Source: Buchananella felis
GTDB taxonomy: Bacteria > Actinomycetota > Actinomycetes > Actinomycetales > Actinomycetaceae
Direction: 5' to 3' (one strand)
Assembly (NCBI RefSeq): GCF_041380015.1
Contig: NZ_CP159978.1
DNA length: 64,000 nt
The notes under the pieces are model-generated. The model was not told where the DNA came from and searched no databases. It worked only from the letters and a program-made list of their open reading frames with translations. Below, in pieces: positions 1 to 7,764 of this stretch; position 1 is the first letter of the stretch; every line of letters starts with the position of its first letter. Position numbers and translations under genes: made by a program.

Positions 1-1134
1 ATGGCTCATCCTCCGCATCCGAATCACGGCCACAGTCATGAAAACCGTGGTCATTGCCGCCAGCGCTGCACACCCGTACGCGAACGGGGCTAGGGAGTCG
101 TAGTAGAGCAGCGAGTAGAAGGTGTGGCTGGACTGCCACAGCGGGTTGAGTTGGGCCAGCCACGGCAGGTTGACCTCCACCCAGTCGGCCAGGCGCATGG
201 AGCCGTCTCCGTACAGGCCGGTGAACAGCGAGAGTAGGGAGACCAGGCCGGAGACCATCCCGGACTCGAGCTTGCGCACCGTGCCCAGCGCGGCCCCGGC
301 GCCGCACGCCATCAGCGAGGTCAGGGAGATGGCAACCACCGCCAGGAGCGGGTGGGCCCCGAAGTTAACCCCCACTACGCCCACCATGTAGGCGTAGGTG
401 ATGAGCTGGCTGGCCAGGATCACCAGCCAGGAGGCCCCTAGCACGCCTGCGGCCACCCGCCAGCGCGGAACCCCGGCCAGGGTGCGGCGGGCGCCCAACG
501 GCCCGGCCGTCGCGCTCGCGGCCCGCACCGCGATCATCGACAGGCTGGTGCCCATGCCCGCGCTCATGGCGAGCAGGGCGAAGTAGTAGCGCGCCATGGG
601 GCTGGCCTCGGTCTGGGTGAGCTGGGTGGCCTTGGTCAGTGCCGCTCGCGCCTGGAGCACACCGAGGTCCTGGGGCGTGCCACTGTGGGAGAGCACTAGC
701 TGCGTCTGTTGCGCGCCCTGCGCGTAGGAGTCCAGCACGGAGCGCAGCGCCAGCGAAGTGCTGTGCGCGTTTCCCGCCCTGGACAGCAGCAGGCGCGGGG
801 AGCCCTGCTCGACCACCAGGTAGCCCAGCACCTGCCCGGATTCGGCGGCCTGGCGTGCCTGCTCCGGGGTGTCAAAGCGTGTCACCTGCGCAAAGTGGAA
901 GCTGGAGGACGGAGCGGCCAGCCCTGAGACCACGGCGTCCAGGCCGGGGGCGGCCGCGTAGGCAGCGTCGTCCACCACGCCAATCGGCATGGGCTCCAGC
1001 GCGTCCTTGGACTCCAGCTTGCCGAACATCAGCATGAACATGGTGGAAAGCACCAGGGGGAAAACCAGCGACCACGCCATCACGCCACGGTCGCGCAGCA
1101 GGTGGCGCAGCTGGTGGGAGAACACGGCGCCCAT
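1..1134 (-). CDS. ABC-2 type exporter permease (3' end cut by window edge)
   Basis: Not closed by a stop, so it runs off the left edge; the reading frame is open from an ATG at 1134 down to base 1 (378 codons). The N terminus MGAVFSHQLRHLLRDRG leads into a membrane segment (AWSLVFPLVLSTMFMLMFG), then a roughly 150-residue extracytoplasmic stretch, then a cluster of hydrophobic helices in the C-terminal half. That is the ABC-2/YhgE-like permease layout. The start lies 2 nt after the stop of the ATPase gene, so the two are co-transcribed and probably form one exporter. Substrate unknown; the adjacent DesK/NarL-like two-component system suggests an envelope stress or peptide/lipid efflux role, which is inference. 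Confidence 0.75.
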   Translation of the reverse strand, partial: MGAVFSHQLRHLLRDRGVMAWSLVFPLVLSTMFMLMFGKLESKDALEPMPIGVVDDAAYAAAPGLDAVVSGLAAPSSSFHFAQVTRFDTPEQARQAAESGQVLGYLVVEQGSPRLLLSRAGNAHSTSLALRSVLDSYAQGAQQTQLVLSHSGTPQDLGVLQARAALTKATQLTQTEASPMARYYFALLAMSAGMGTSLSMIAVRAASATAGPLGARRTLAGVPRWRVAAGVLGASWLVILASQLITYAYMVGVVGVNFGAHPLLAVVAISLTSLMACGAGAALGTVRKLESGMVSGLVSLLSLFTGLYGDGSMRLADWVEVNLPWLAQLNPLWQSSHTFYSLLYYDSLAPFAYGCAALAAMTTVFMTVAVIRMRRMSH

Positions 1135-1136
1135 GA

Positions 1137-2099
1137 TCACGCCTCGTCCCTCAGGGCCCGCCCAGTGATTTCCAGGAAGACCTCGTTCAGGCTGGGCGGG
1201 GCGGAGGTGACCCGGCCGTAGCCAACGCCGGCGGCGTCCAGGGCGTGCAGTACGTCGGCCAGGTTGCGTGCGCCCTGCGCGCATTCCACCATCAGCTCGG
1301 AGCCGGTCAGCTCCGCGCCGCGCACCCGCTCCAGGCGGCGCACGGCCTCCACGGCGGCCTCGGTGGGGTTAAGCAGCTCCAACGCGATCCGCTCGCCGGT
1401 GCCGATCAGGGCCTTCAGTTCGCTGGCGGTCCCGGTGGACACCTGCCGGCCGCGGTCCATGATGACGATGCGGCTGCACAGCTCCTCGACCTCCTCCATG
1501 TAGTGGGAGGTGTAGATGATCGTGGCGCCGTCCCGGTTGAGTTCCTTGATGCCCGCCAGGATCGAGTTGCGGCTTTGCGGGTCTACAGCGACGGTGGGTT
1601 CGTCCAGGATGATCAGGTTCGGGTTGTGGGCGATCCCGCAGGCGATGTTCAGGCGGCGGCGCAGGCCCCCGGAGAGCTTGCGCGGCCGGTAGCGGGTGAA
1701 CTTCTCCAGCCCCACGAACTCGATGGCTCGCTCCACCAGCTCGCGGCGGCGGGCGCGGGCGGGGACGTACAGGGAGCAGAAGGCGTCCACGTTCTCCCAC
1801 ACGCTCAGCTCCTCGAATACCGCGATGTCCTGCGGGACCACGCCGATGCGGCTCTTGAGGTGGTAGGCGGTGGCCGTCATTTCCTCGCCGAACACCCGGA
1901 TGCTGCCCTGGTGGTAGGTGAGCAGCTGCAGGATGCAGTTCAGTGTGGTGGTCTTGCCCGAGCCGTTCGGGCCGAGCAGGCCAAGTACCTCGCCTTGGGC
2001 GATGGTCAGGTTTAGCCCGTCCACTGCCACCAGGTCCCCGTAGCGCTTGACCAGGCCCGTCACCTCAACGGCTGGTGGGGTAGCTGTTTGGCTTTCCAC
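1137..2099 (-). CDS. ABC-2 exporter ATP-binding protein
   Basis: 320-residue ABC ATPase of the drug/antibiotic exporter (DrrA/CcmA-like) class. Visible motifs: Walker A GPNGSGKTT near residue 44, signature LSGGLRRRLNIA, Walker B LIILDEPTVAVDP and an H-loop region YTSHYMEE. The C-terminal ~90 residues form the extra domain common in DrrA-type subunits. The start is GTG at 2099, chosen because an AGGAAAGGA Shine-Dalgarno lies just upstream. It is transcribed away from the histidine kinase gene and runs directly into the permease gene. It would power export by the membrane subunit; the signature has LSGGL instead of the more usual LSGGQ, a common variant. Confidence 0.9.
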   Translation of the reverse strand: MESQTATPPAVEVTGLVKRYGDLVAVDGLNLTIAQGEVLGLLGPNGSGKTTTLNCILQLLTYHQGSIRVFGEEMTATAYHLKSRIGVVPQDIAVFEELSVWENVDAFCSLYVPARARRRELVERAIEFVGLEKFTRYRPRKLSGGLRRRLNIACGIAHNPNLIILDEPTVAVDPQSRNSILAGIKELNRDGATIIYTSHYMEEVEELCSRIVIMDRGRQVSTGTASELKALIGTGERIALELLNPTEAAVEAVRRLERVRGAELTGSELMVECAQGARNLADVLHALDAAGVGYGRVTSAPPSLNEVFLEITGRALRDEA

Positions 2100-2201
2100 G
2101 GTGGTTCCTTTCCTGCCTGGATCACGAGATCACATTGCAATGCTGCCGCCGCCCGGCGGAGGGCGGAAGTGTGCGCTGTCAGCATTTGCCCCGCCCCGGC
2201 A

Positions 2202-2213
2202 TGACTTTTGTCA
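2202..2213. promoter_or_regulatory. Candidate operator in the divergent ABC/two-component promoter region
   Basis: The 168-bp gap between the divergently transcribed ATPase and histidine kinase genes holds the perfect inverted repeat TGAC-TTTT-GTCA. Such short dyads are typical sites for NarL/DesR-family regulators, and one is encoded just downstream. Assignment as its binding site is inference from position only. Confidence 0.3.
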
Positions 2214-2267
2214 GGGCCCGCGTGCTCGAAGCCCGCCCCTGGCCGCGATGGCGAATAATCGGAGACC

Positions 2268-3566
2268 GTGAGGGTTTTGGCGGACAAGGCTGCGGCGCTG
2301 ATGGCGGGCGTGGCGTTGATTCTGCTGTCGACTCCCGGCGGGAACGGCCCCGCCCGCACGATCTGGCTGCTCGCCGCCGTGGCGCTGAGCGGAATGGCCC
2401 ACTCTTTTCCCGCCCGCGCCGCCGCCTGGGCCCCCGGCGCGCTGCTGCTGGCGGCCGTCTTCACCCCGAGCGCCCTGCCCTCCCTCCCGCTGGTGGGGTA
2501 CGACGTTGCCCGGGCCGCCTTGCTGCCTCCCGCCGCCGTCTCGGGGCGGGTGGCGGACTTCGCCCAGGCCGCCCCCTGGCTGCGCCGCGCCGCCCTGCTG
2601 GGGCCGGTGGCGGTGCTGGCCAAGTGGTTCCTGGCGGGCATGCGCGCGCCCGGAGCGGCTTCCTGGCCGGCCTGGCTGGCCGCCGTGGCGGCTGCCTGGG
2701 CGCTCGCGGTCAGTCTTGCCTGGCGCACGGCGGAGGCCGAGCGGGCGGCGGCGCAGGCATACCAGGTGCGCGACTTGCTGCACGCCAAACTGCTTTCGCT
2801 GCGCCAAACCAACGCCCGCCTGCAGGAGGCCCAGGAGTTTGAGACCCGGGCCGGCGTGCTGGCCGAGCGCACCCGCATAGCCCGGGACATGCACGACGGG
2901 GTGGGGCACAGCCTGACCGGCCTGCTGTTTCGGGTGAAGGCCCTGGAGGTGATCCACCGGGAGCAGCCCGAGCTGGTGGGGCAGTTGGCGGAGCTAGGCG
3001 GTGGGCTGGATCAGGCTTTGAGCGCGATGCGGGCCAGCGTGCACGCGCTGGCCGACGACGCCGAGGACCTGCCCACCTCCCTGAACCTGTTGGCCAGCAG
3101 GTGCGGGATCGCCCACGTGAGCGTGGACTGCGGCGTGGAAAAGGGCATGCCGGCGCGCGTTTCGCGTTGCTTCGTGGCCGTCACCCGCGAGGCGTTGACC
3201 AACGCGCTGCGTCACGGGCGGGCCACCAGCGCGGTGGTGCGGGTGAGCGAACTCCCCGGGTTTTGGCGCCTGCAAGTCAGCAACGACGGCACGCTGCCGG
3301 GGGCGGGAACGCTGGCTGCCCTCACCGGCGCGCTGGGGCAACCGGGCCGGCGCGCACTGGCCGCTAGCGGCGGCGCGGCCGGCGCGAACGACGTTGGCCT
3401 CGCGGCAGAGAGGGCGGCGGCGTTCGAGCTGGCGGAACTGAACGTCGGCATGGGGCTGCGCAGCATGCGCGACCGCGTGGAGTCCCTGGGCGGAAACCTG
3501 CGCATCGAGGTGGGTCGGCGTTTTAGCGTGGTGGCGATGATCCCGAAGGAGGAAGCGTGCGAGTAG
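2268..3566 (+). CDS. Sensor histidine kinase (DesK/NarX-like, HisKA_3)
   Basis: 432 residues. The first ~150 residues are mostly hydrophobic (about five membrane helices), with little room for an extracellular sensor, as in membrane-sensing DesK kinases. A short coiled stretch (LLHAKLLSLRQTNARLQEAQEF) leads to the HisKA_3 phosphoacceptor helix TRIARDMHDGVGHSLTG, with the phospho-His in MHDGVGH. An N-box TREALTNALRHG and a G-box GMGLRSMRDRVESLGG complete an HATPase_c domain. That domain carries an Ala/Gly-rich insert of about 45 residues between them. The start is GTG at 2268. The 3' end overlaps the response regulator gene by 10 nt, so translation is coupled. Confidence 0.9.
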   Translation: MRVLADKAAALMAGVALILLSTPGGNGPARTIWLLAAVALSGMAHSFPARAAAWAPGALLLAAVFTPSALPSLPLVGYDVARAALLPPAAVSGRVADFAQAAPWLRRAALLGPVAVLAKWFLAGMRAPGAASWPAWLAAVAAAWALAVSLAWRTAEAERAAAQAYQVRDLLHAKLLSLRQTNARLQEAQEFETRAGVLAERTRIARDMHDGVGHSLTGLLFRVKALEVIHREQPELVGQLAELGGGLDQALSAMRASVHALADDAEDLPTSLNLLASRCGIAHVSVDCGVEKGMPARVSRCFVAVTREALTNALRHGRATSAVVRVSELPGFWRLQVSNDGTLPGAGTLAALTGALGQPGRRALAASGGAAGANDVGLAAERAAAFELAELNVGMGLRSMRDRVESLGGNLRIEVGRRFSVVAMIPKEEACE

Positions 3567-4267
3567 CGATCGCCGACGACGACGCCCTGGTGGCCCAGTC
3601 CCTGGCCACCATCCTGGGGGCGGAGACGGACATCGAGGTGGTGGGGGTGGCCGGCAGCGGGCCGCAGGCCGTGGCCCTCTACCAGAGCCAATCCCCAGAC
3701 GTTTTGCTGCTTGACATCCGCATGCCCGGCGGGGACGGCCTGAGCGCCGCAGAGCAGATCCTGGCCGGGTGTGAATCGGCCCGAATCGTCTTCCTGACCA
3801 CCTTCAGCGACGACGAGTACATAGTGCGCGCCCTGCGCATGGGGGCGCGCGGCTACCTCATCAAGCAGGACATCGCCCAGATCGCCCCCGCGCTGCGCAG
3901 CGTCATGGCGGGCATGAGCGTGCTGGAGGGGCGGGTACTAGAGCGCACGGCGATCCTGGGGGCGGGCGGCGGGGCGTCGTCCACTTGGGGTGGCGAAGAC
4001 GGCCAAGACGGCGGCCGGGCGGGCCAGGGACCGGCGGGACGGGACGGGCCGGCGGGGGAGAAGGGCCGCCCGGAGGAATTCGCCGCCCTCACCGAGCGCG
4101 AATTCGAGGTGGTGGAGGCGGTCAGCGCCGGGTGGGACAACACGCAGATCGCGGCCCACCTGTTCCTCAGCGAGGGGACGGTGCGCAACCACATCAGCAC
4201 GATCCTGGCCAAACTGGGGCTGCGCAACCGCACCCAGATCGCCGTCCAGTACTACCGGGCGCGCTGA
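3557..4267 (+). CDS. NarL/FixJ-family response regulator (LuxR HTH)
   Basis: 236 residues starting at GTG 3557, inside the end of the kinase gene. The receiver domain begins MRVAIADDDALVAQSL (acidic pocket DDD) and has the phosphorylatable Asp in LLLDIRMPGGDG, then the Thr region FLTTFSD and the Lys in YLIKQD. The C-terminal GerE/LuxR domain reads LTEREFEVVEAVSAG and then SEGTVRNHISTILAKL, the DNA-recognition helix. Between the domains sits an unusually long Gly-rich linker of ~40 residues with a collagen-like look (GPAGRDGPAGEKG). Likely regulates the divergent ABC exporter. Family assignment is secure; the signal is unknown. Confidence 0.92.
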   Translation: MRVAIADDDALVAQSLATILGAETDIEVVGVAGSGPQAVALYQSQSPDVLLLDIRMPGGDGLSAAEQILAGCESARIVFLTTFSDDEYIVRALRMGARGYLIKQDIAQIAPALRSVMAGMSVLEGRVLERTAILGAGGGASSTWGGEDGQDGGRAGQGPAGRDGPAGEKGRPEEFAALTEREFEVVEAVSAGWDNTQIAAHLFLSEGTVRNHISTILAKLGLRNRTQIAVQYYRAR

Positions 4268-4380
4268 CCGGGCGATCAGAGCGGCGGCGCCACAGGCGGC
4301 CTGCGGCGGCCCTGCGAGTGCGGCGACCCGGGGGCAGGCGTAAAGTCGACACGTTTCGTGCCCGCTCGAAGGAGAAGCCC

Positions 4381-4929
4381 ATGCGCACCCTGGTACTGCT
4401 GTTCCACCCCGACCTGGCCGCCTCGAAGGCCAACGCCCGCCTGGCCGCCGCGGCGCAGAGCGTGGAGGGAGTCACGGTTCGTGACATCTACGCCCTCTAC
4501 CCGGACGGCAAGTTCGACGTGGAGGCCGAGCAGGCCGAGCTGGCGCAGGCCGACCGCGTGGTGTGGCAGTTCCCGATCCACTGGTACTCCGCCCCCGGGC
4601 GCTTCCAGGAGTGGCTGGACACCGTCTTCGCCTTCGGCTGGTCCCACGGCCCGGGCGGCAAGGCCCTGGCGGGCAAGGAGCTGATGGTCGCCGTCACCAC
4701 CGGCATGGCCGCCCGCATGTACGACCCCGAGGGCGCCGCCGCCTACCCGATCACCGACCTGCTGCGCCCCTTCCAGGCCACCGCCATCAAGGTGGGCATG
4801 CGCTACCTGGCGCCCTTCACGGTGCACGGGATGGCCAAGGGGGACGACGCTGCCCTCGAGGCCGCCGCCGCTGACTACGCCGCCGCGCTGACCGACGCCG
4901 AGCGCCCCGAGCTGGACCGCGTGGGCTGA
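4381..4929 (+). CDS. Flavodoxin-fold NAD(P)H oxidoreductase (quinone reductase/KefF-like)
   Basis: 182 residues. The N terminus MRTLVLLFHPDLAASKANARL is the FMN/FAD phosphate-binding loop of the Flavodoxin_2 family. QADRVVWQFPIHWYSAPGR and FAFGWSHGPGGKALAGKELMVAVTTG are the conserved segments of KefF/MdaB-type NAD(P)H:quinone oxidoreductases. Predicted to transfer two electrons from NAD(P)H to quinones in the cytoplasm. The start is preceded by GAAGGAGAA. Its last 43 bases and the following 18 bases are repeated at 5912-5973, upstream of the ketopantoate-reductase-like gene. This indicates that those two genes were once adjacent. Confidence 0.85.
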   Translation: MRTLVLLFHPDLAASKANARLAAAAQSVEGVTVRDIYALYPDGKFDVEAEQAELAQADRVVWQFPIHWYSAPGRFQEWLDTVFAFGWSHGPGGKALAGKELMVAVTTGMAARMYDPEGAAAYPITDLLRPFQATAIKVGMRYLAPFTVHGMAKGDDAALEAAAADYAAALTDAERPELDRVG

Positions 4930-5006
4930 AACCCGCACAAACGCGCATGGCTGCCGCCTCCTCTTGGGGAAAGGAGGCAGCCATGCGCCTACTTGTCTAC
5001 GGCGCC
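4886..5006. repeat. Left copy of 121-bp direct repeat flanking the toxin-antitoxin insert
   Basis: Compared base by base with 5912-6032 at a constant offset of 1026 bp. The first 62 bases (4886-4947) are identical and the last 40 (4967-5006) differ at one base. The 19 bases between them match at about 11 positions. The left copy covers the 3' end of the oxidoreductase gene and a dead start of the ketopantoate-reductase-like gene: MRLLVYGA, then the frame diverges. Confidence 0.9.
4948..4983 (+). other. Hairpin pairing the SD of the dead panE-like start
   Basis: TGGCTGCC-GCC-TCCT is complementary to AGGAGGCAGCCA apart from a 3-nt bulge, with a loop of about 9 nt. The right arm contains the AGGAGG ribosome-binding site of the truncated panE-like copy. 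The stem therefore would mask it, or act as a weak terminator for the oxidoreductase gene. The equivalent 19-nt segment of the right repeat copy lacks the left arm. Confidence 0.5.
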
Positions 5007-5073
5007 TACCTGATTAGCCGATGGGGCGGAGTCAAAGGAGCACGGGCGTCGGCGCGACAGAGAGGTTTAGCGC

Positions 5074-5466
5074 CTAGTGGGCGGCGGGTGCGATCACATT
5101 GAGCCCAACAGTGCGGGCTGCCTGAGTGAGGCGGTGGTCGTAAGTGAGCATGGCATCTGCGTTGAGACGGACGGCTGCTTCCAGGTGTAGGGCATCTAAG
5201 GTGCGCAGATACGGCATGGGAAGCAGTCCGGCGCTGCGGTAGACGGCTCGGTCCAGGGCGGCGAGCGAAATCCCCTCCAATAGGGCGGTGACATCAGCCT
5301 GGTTTAGGCCCTCTCTGACGGCTAGTCTGCGCAGCTCAGTTTCTAGTAAGTCGCAGGAGACCAGTGTTGCTTCGGTCTGGTCTAGCCACCGCAACAGCTC
5401 TTCGCTCTCCGGCTGTTCAATCAGCAGGGCGCCAAGAGCGGAGGTGTCCACGTAGATGATGCTCAA
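5074..5466 (-). CDS. vapC: PIN-domain ribonuclease toxin (VapC-like)
   Basis: 130 residues, the usual VapC length. The four acidic residues of the PIN active site are visible: Asp7 in YVDTSAL, Glu44 (or 42) in LLETELRR, Asp91 in RTLDALHLEA and Asp110 in MLTYDHRL. They would coordinate Mg2+ for RNA cleavage. Its start overlaps the antitoxin stop by 4 nt (ATGA), the usual antitoxin-first operon. The gene lies wholly inside the segment bounded by the 121-bp direct repeats. The RNA target (tRNA or rRNA in known VapCs) cannot be read from sequence. Confidence 0.88.
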   Translation of the reverse strand: MSIIYVDTSALGALLIEQPESEELLRWLDQTEATLVSCDLLETELRRLAVREGLNQADVTALLEGISLAALDRAVYRSAGLLPMPYLRTLDALHLEAAVRLNADAMLTYDHRLTQAARTVGLNVIAPAAH

Positions 5467-5792
5467 AGCCTGTCCTGGCGGAGGGAATCGAGTAGTTCGG
5501 CCAGCTCGCCGGGTGTCCGCTTGCGTGTGATGCCTAACTCCGCCCAGCCCGCCTTCCGGCTGGCTGGGCGCGTGATGGTAAGTGCGGCTTCCGGGGCGTC
5601 CAGCGGGACAAGTCGCCCAACGGGAATGCCCTTGTTGGTCAGCACAAAGGACTCTCCCGCGCTGACCGCGCGCAGAACCTGCCCGGATTCATTGCGTAGC
5701 TCCCGCTGGGAGAGCCGCCGTATTGGAGGCGCGGCGAAATTGCCGGCTGCAAGTGTAGCCGTGGTCGAAACAGTGGGAACGGCGCTAGTCAC
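5463..5792 (-). CDS. Type II antitoxin, Phd/YefM-like, partner of the PIN toxin
   Basis: 109 residues. The core IRRLSQRELRNESGQVL followed by VSAGESFVLTNKGIPVGRLV is the Phd/YefM DNA-binding fold (beta-strand, amphipathic helices, the 'V-TN-G-PVARLVP' strand). The C-terminal ~40 residues (AGWAELGITRKRTPGELAELLDSLRQDRL) would wrap the toxin. The first ~25 residues are Ala/Thr-rich and poorly conserved in look. The start is GTG at 5792. No Shine-Dalgarno is seen; a palindrome lies 8-27 nt upstream, so the mRNA may be leaderless and autorepressed. No internal ATG offers an obvious shorter start. Confidence 0.85.
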   Translation of the reverse strand: MTSAVPTVSTTATLAAGNFAAPPIRRLSQRELRNESGQVLRAVSAGESFVLTNKGIPVGRLVPLDAPEAALTITRPASRKAGWAELGITRKRTPGELAELLDSLRQDRL

Positions 5793-5799
5793 ACCACCA

Positions 5800-5819
5800 G
5801 CGTAGCACCAGTGCTACGC
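5800..5819. promoter_or_regulatory. Putative toxin-antitoxin operator palindrome
   Basis: A perfect 9-2-9 palindrome, GCGTAGCAC-CA-GTGCTACGC, begins 8 bp upstream of the antitoxin start. Type II antitoxins of the Phd/YefM class normally bind such dyads to repress their own operon. The role here is inferred from position and symmetry. Confidence 0.6.
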
Positions 5820-5911
5820 GCTGTGTTGGGTGGGCGAGGCTGCCTTCACAGTCGCCGCGTGAACCACTGCGGCGCTGGGTTGGGCTCTGCCCGCCGCGCT
5901 GGCCGACGCCA

Positions 5912-6032
5912 CGCTGACCGACGCCGAGCGCCCCGAGCTGGACCGCGTGGGCTGAAACCCGCACAAACGCGCACAGATCGCGCCTACGCTTAGGGAAAGG
6001 AGGCAGCCATGCGCGTACTTGTCTACGGCGCC
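5912..6032. repeat. Right copy of 121-bp direct repeat flanking the toxin-antitoxin insert
   Basis: Carries a non-coding copy of the oxidoreductase gene's 3' end (5912 to the TGA near 5955), the intergenic spacer, and the true start of the panE-like gene at 6009. See 4886-5006 for the comparison. Confidence 0.9.
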
Positions 6033-6989
6033 GGCGTTATCGGCGCGCTACTGGCTCACGAATTGAAGCGCTGCGGTCAGGACGTCACCGTCCTGGCCCG
6101 AGGGGCTTGGCGGGAGACGCTGGCCGAGCGCGGCATGATCATCCACCACCACCTCCAGGTCCACATCACCGGGGATCGGCTGCGGATGATCGGGGAGCTG
6201 GACCCGCAGGACCGTTACGACCTGATCTTCGTGGCCGTCCAGGGGCAGCAGCGGCCAGACGTGCTGCCCGCGCTGGCCGCCAACGTCAGCGAGCGGGTGG
6301 TGCTGGTGGGAAACGACCTGCAGGCGGCTAAGACGCAGGAGACCCTGCTGGCCGGGGACCCGCGCAAGCAGGTGGCCTTCGCCTTCCAGCCCACGGGCGG
6401 CTACCGCGACGGCGAGCGCGTGATCGCCATGCACGCCGGCATCGCCCTATACGTTGGGGCCCTGCGCGGGCGCCTGGACCAGGACTTCCTGCAGGCCATC
6501 AAGACCGCCCTGACCGGGCACCGCTGCCGCGTCATTCCCACCCCGAACATGGAGGCGTGGCTGCAGGCGCACGCCGCGATCGTGCTGCCGGCCGCCTACC
6601 TGTGCTACGTGTTGGACTACGACCTGCGCCGCTCCACCAGCCGGCAGCGCGCCCAGGTGGTCGCCGCCATCCGCGAGGCGTTGGACGCGTTGGCGGCGTT
6701 GGGAGTGCCAGTGCCACCGGGCACGGCCGCCTGGTTGCGCGGGCTGGTTCGGCTGCGCCTAGTGCGCACGGCCGCCTGGCTGGTGGCCAAGACCTCCATC
6801 GGGGAACTGGCCGCCGCCGACCACTGCCGCACCGCGAGTGCGGAGATGGTGCACCTGGACGCCCAGTTCGACCGGATCCTGGCCGGCTACAACGGCACCA
6901 TGCCGGCCTGGCGGGACCTGCGTGCCGTGGCGCTGCCGATCATGGAACAGGCGACCAAGCAGAAGGCGGCGATGGCGCCGGAAAGCTGA
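6009..6989 (+). CDS. Ketopantoate reductase family protein (ApbA/PanE-like)
   Basis: 326 residues. The N-terminal Rossmann motif VYGAGVIGALLAHELKRCG binds NADPH. The segment YDLIFVAVQGQQRPDVLPALA followed by VVLVGNDLQA matches the ApbA domain, and the C-terminal half is helical as in PanE. Classic PanE reduces 2-dehydropantoate for pantothenate synthesis; many members of this family have other alpha-ketoacid or unknown substrates, so the exact role is open. The start ATG has AGGAGG 7 nt upstream. A broken copy of the same start sits at 4983, before the toxin-antitoxin module. The oxidoreductase and this gene probably formed an operon before the insertion. Confidence 0.8.
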   Translation: MRVLVYGAGVIGALLAHELKRCGQDVTVLARGAWRETLAERGMIIHHHLQVHITGDRLRMIGELDPQDRYDLIFVAVQGQQRPDVLPALAANVSERVVLVGNDLQAAKTQETLLAGDPRKQVAFAFQPTGGYRDGERVIAMHAGIALYVGALRGRLDQDFLQAIKTALTGHRCRVIPTPNMEAWLQAHAAIVLPAAYLCYVLDYDLRRSTSRQRAQVVAAIREALDALAALGVPVPPGTAAWLRGLVRLRLVRTAAWLVAKTSIGELAAADHCRTASAEMVHLDAQFDRILAGYNGTMPAWRDLRAVALPIMEQATKQKAAMAPES

Positions 6990-7227
6990 TCGAAGTCAGG
7001 CGGGCGTCGGAGAAGAGGGGCTTTAGGCGAATGCGTTGAGCGCGACCAGCTGCCGCCCCAGGAGCTGCCACGCCTCATGGAACCTTGAAGCGTCGCGCCG
7101 CCGCCCTGTCGCAGCGCGCAGAGAGCGAAAGACGCCCTTCAATAGCCTACAAGGCTCGTAATTCCGAGTTGTTCAGCGTGCGGGGCAGGCGCGGTTCCAT
7201 GATGACGTGTTTGGACTCCGCCGTCTC

Positions 7228-7764
7228 TCATTGCTGAGGGCGCTTGTAGATGAAGTGCGAGAACAGTGGCGCGCCACCTGGATCCATGTACGAGGCGAAG
7301 AGTTCCTCAACAGGAACAGTGACTATGTGAGATAATCTAGTTGCCTTTAGGGGAGTGTCCATGAATTCGAATATCCGCATCGGATATGCCGCGCCGGTGC
7401 TTAAGTTGCGAATTGTCGAGTAGTGCTGTGTCAGCATGTAAGATTGAAACCCTGGCTTTACAGTGCGTGCCATGCGATAATAATCAAGCCTGGGCATACC
7501 ATTGGCCGACCTGTGTGCGTCACATAATGCTGCAACTATGTTTCGTTCCGCGAGTATCAAGTCGGTTGTATAGAATTTGAACGAGGCCGCTTCATCGCGC
7601 TCGTAGGTTCCGTGCCAGTATTCGCCATCCTGCCATTTCACCACGTGGGTCACGCTCGCCGGAGTCCAGATCTCGTAATGGTCGCCGTAATCGCGAATAG
7701 TGCCGCATAGCTGCGTGCCTGTTGTGATTTCTATAAACTTGTCCGAGAGTGAATAATTTACCAC
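7228..7764 (-). CDS. Presumed immunity protein for the adjacent TNT-like toxin
   Basis: 178 residues with no signal peptide or membrane segment, rich in aromatic residues (DYGDHYEIWTPASVTHVVKW and others). It follows the toxin gene with a 7-nt overlap, the usual toxin-then-immunity order of polymorphic toxin loci. Base composition is clearly AT-richer than the neighbours, like the C-terminal part of the toxin gene, so the pair probably moved in together. I do not recognise the family by motif. The immunity role is inferred from position, size and composition: it should bind and block the toxin tip in the cytoplasm. Confidence 0.55.
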   Translation of the reverse strand: MVNYSLSDKFIEITTGTQLCGTIRDYGDHYEIWTPASVTHVVKWQDGEYWHGTYERDEAASFKFYTTDLILAERNIVAALCDAHRSANGMPRLDYYRMARTVKPGFQSYMLTQHYSTIRNLSTGAAYPMRIFEFMDTPLKATRLSHIVTVPVEELFASYMDPGGAPLFSHFIYKRPQQ

